DNA of 5,483 nt, from assembly GCA_017304505.1 (NCBI GenBank), contig JAFKKQ010000313.1, positions 1 to 5,483 of the forward strand. The letters run 5' to 3'. Numbering within the stretch: the first letter of the stretch is position 1; every line of letters begins with the position of its first letter. This DNA comes from Hyphomicrobiales bacterium. GTDB taxonomy: Bacteria > Pseudomonadota > Alphaproteobacteria > Rhizobiales > Xanthobacteraceae. Of this stretch, positions 4,971 through 5,483 are shown piece after piece. The translations under genes were made by a program, and so were the position numbers. A model generated the notes under the pieces. It made no database searches. It had not been told where the DNA came from and saw only the letters and a program-made list of their open reading frames with translations.

Positions 4971-5483
4971 TCAACCGCCGGATTGCGCGGTGTTGCGACC
5001 AAGCCGATTGAATGTCGCTTTCTGTTCGTCGCTGAGCGAGGCATAGAAGTCTTCGAGCGACGGGCGAACGGCATTGGCGGCTTCGATCATGGCCTCAAGC
5101 CGTTTCTGCATGACCTCAAGACGGCCCACCGGCGTCTGCGCGTGCGTGTTGGGGCACGCGCTCTGCAGGTCGTCCACCGCTTTTTGCATGGCTTCGTCCA
5201 GCCGTTCGAGTGCGGCGTATTGCTGATCGTTCGGTTGCACGGCCTGTTCGATCCGCTCGGTCGCAAGTCCGGAAAGGCCGGCTTTTTCGCCGCTGCAACC
5301 GGCCTCTTGGTCCGCTGTCTCGCCTTGTTTCGCAGCCCTTGTCCGCTGCGGGAGCTTCGGGCCGATCTCGTTGAATCGTGCCTTCTGTTCGTCGTTCAGC
5401 GATTCGTAGAGCGCGGTTAGCGGCGGCCGCACGGTCTTCACCGTATCGAGGGTCGCCTGCAGCCGCCGGGTCATGGCTTGCAA
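4971..5483 (-). CDS. LTXXQ-motif (Spy/CpxP-like) family protein, N-terminus missing
   Basis: This is the C-terminal 170 residues of an envelope protein that enters from the right edge; the first visible codon is TTG and probably not the start. Helical segments carrying RPPLTALYESLNDEQKARFN (19-38) and RPSLEDFYASLSDEQKATFN (140-159) are typical of LTXXQ-family proteins, which include the periplasmic chaperone Spy and the sensor-modulating CpxP. Numbering is from the visible end. The two segments belong to ungapped 38-residue copies (4-41 and 125-162) that match at 19 positions. Between them is a helical region with C63 and C110, which could form a disulfide in the periplasm. A signal peptide would be expected in the missing part. 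Function is inferred only from the family: binding unfolded proteins or sensing envelope stress. It ends at a strong terminator. Confidence 0.82.
   Translation of the reverse strand: MQAMTRRLQATLDTVKTVRPPLTALYESLNDEQKARFNEIGPKLPQRTRAAKQGETADQEAGCSGEKAGLSGLATERIEQAVQPNDQQYAALERLDEAMQKAVDDLQSACPNTHAQTPVGRLEVMQKRLEAMIEAANAVRPSLEDFYASLSDEQKATFNRLGRNTAQSGG

Noticed and set aside
4813..4974. N-terminal extension of the membrane protein up to 4974
   Set aside because: This stretch contains a perfect intrinsic terminator (4922-4947) and overlaps the stop codon of the upstream gene. The encoded residues look non-coding, while the ATG at 4810-4812 starts directly before the first membrane segment.

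Overview
The window looks like a chromosomal segment of a GC-rich alphaproteobacterium of the order Rhizobiales, most likely in or near the Bradyrhizobium/Rhodopseudomonas/Nitrobacter/Afipia group. The basis is the ChvI and ChvG protein sequences, the placement of chvI-chvG near an ATP-type pckA, a two-hairpin interspersed repeat of a kind common in that group, and an LTXXQ-family protein. Genus assignment is inference; no search was run.

Layout from left to right. Positions 1-378 (minus) carry the N-terminal part of the sensor kinase ChvG, which runs off the left edge. A spacer at 379-582 holds a structured interspersed repeat (452-557). Positions 583-1281 (minus) encode the response regulator ChvI, transcribed ahead of chvG. 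The divergent spacer 1282-1510 contains a perfect 7+7 bp palindrome and an 18-bp tandem duplication that touches the start of the next gene. Positions 1511-2233 (plus) encode a HugZ-like protein with a PNPOx-type split barrel and a DUF2470 domain. The 342-bp spacer 2234-2575 has no gene. It holds a perfect palindrome, a five-unit 13-bp tandem array, a candidate promoter, a long-range inverted repeat and a strong ribosome binding site. Positions 2576-4195 (plus) encode phosphoenolpyruvate carboxykinase, followed by an intrinsic terminator. Positions 4294-4812 (minus) encode a small unrecognised two-pass membrane protein, convergent with pckA. A minus-strand intrinsic terminator at 4922-4947 ends an LTXXQ-family protein (4971-5483, minus) whose N-terminus lies beyond the right edge.

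How the genes work together: ChvG/ChvI is the conserved envelope and acid-stress two-component system of Rhizobiales. It is often found near pckA and an incomplete nitrogen-type PTS (hprK, EIIA, HPr), so this locus links envelope sensing to the gluconeogenic branch point. The HugZ-like gene sits between the two. The two genes at the right edge look like envelope proteins, but each is separated from its neighbour by a terminator, so neither appears to belong to the chvI or pckA transcripts.

No wholly new system is evident in the coding content. The least explained material is non-coding: the 13-bp array and inverted repeat before pckA, the 18-bp duplication at the HugZ-like start, and the missing conventional start codon of chvG.
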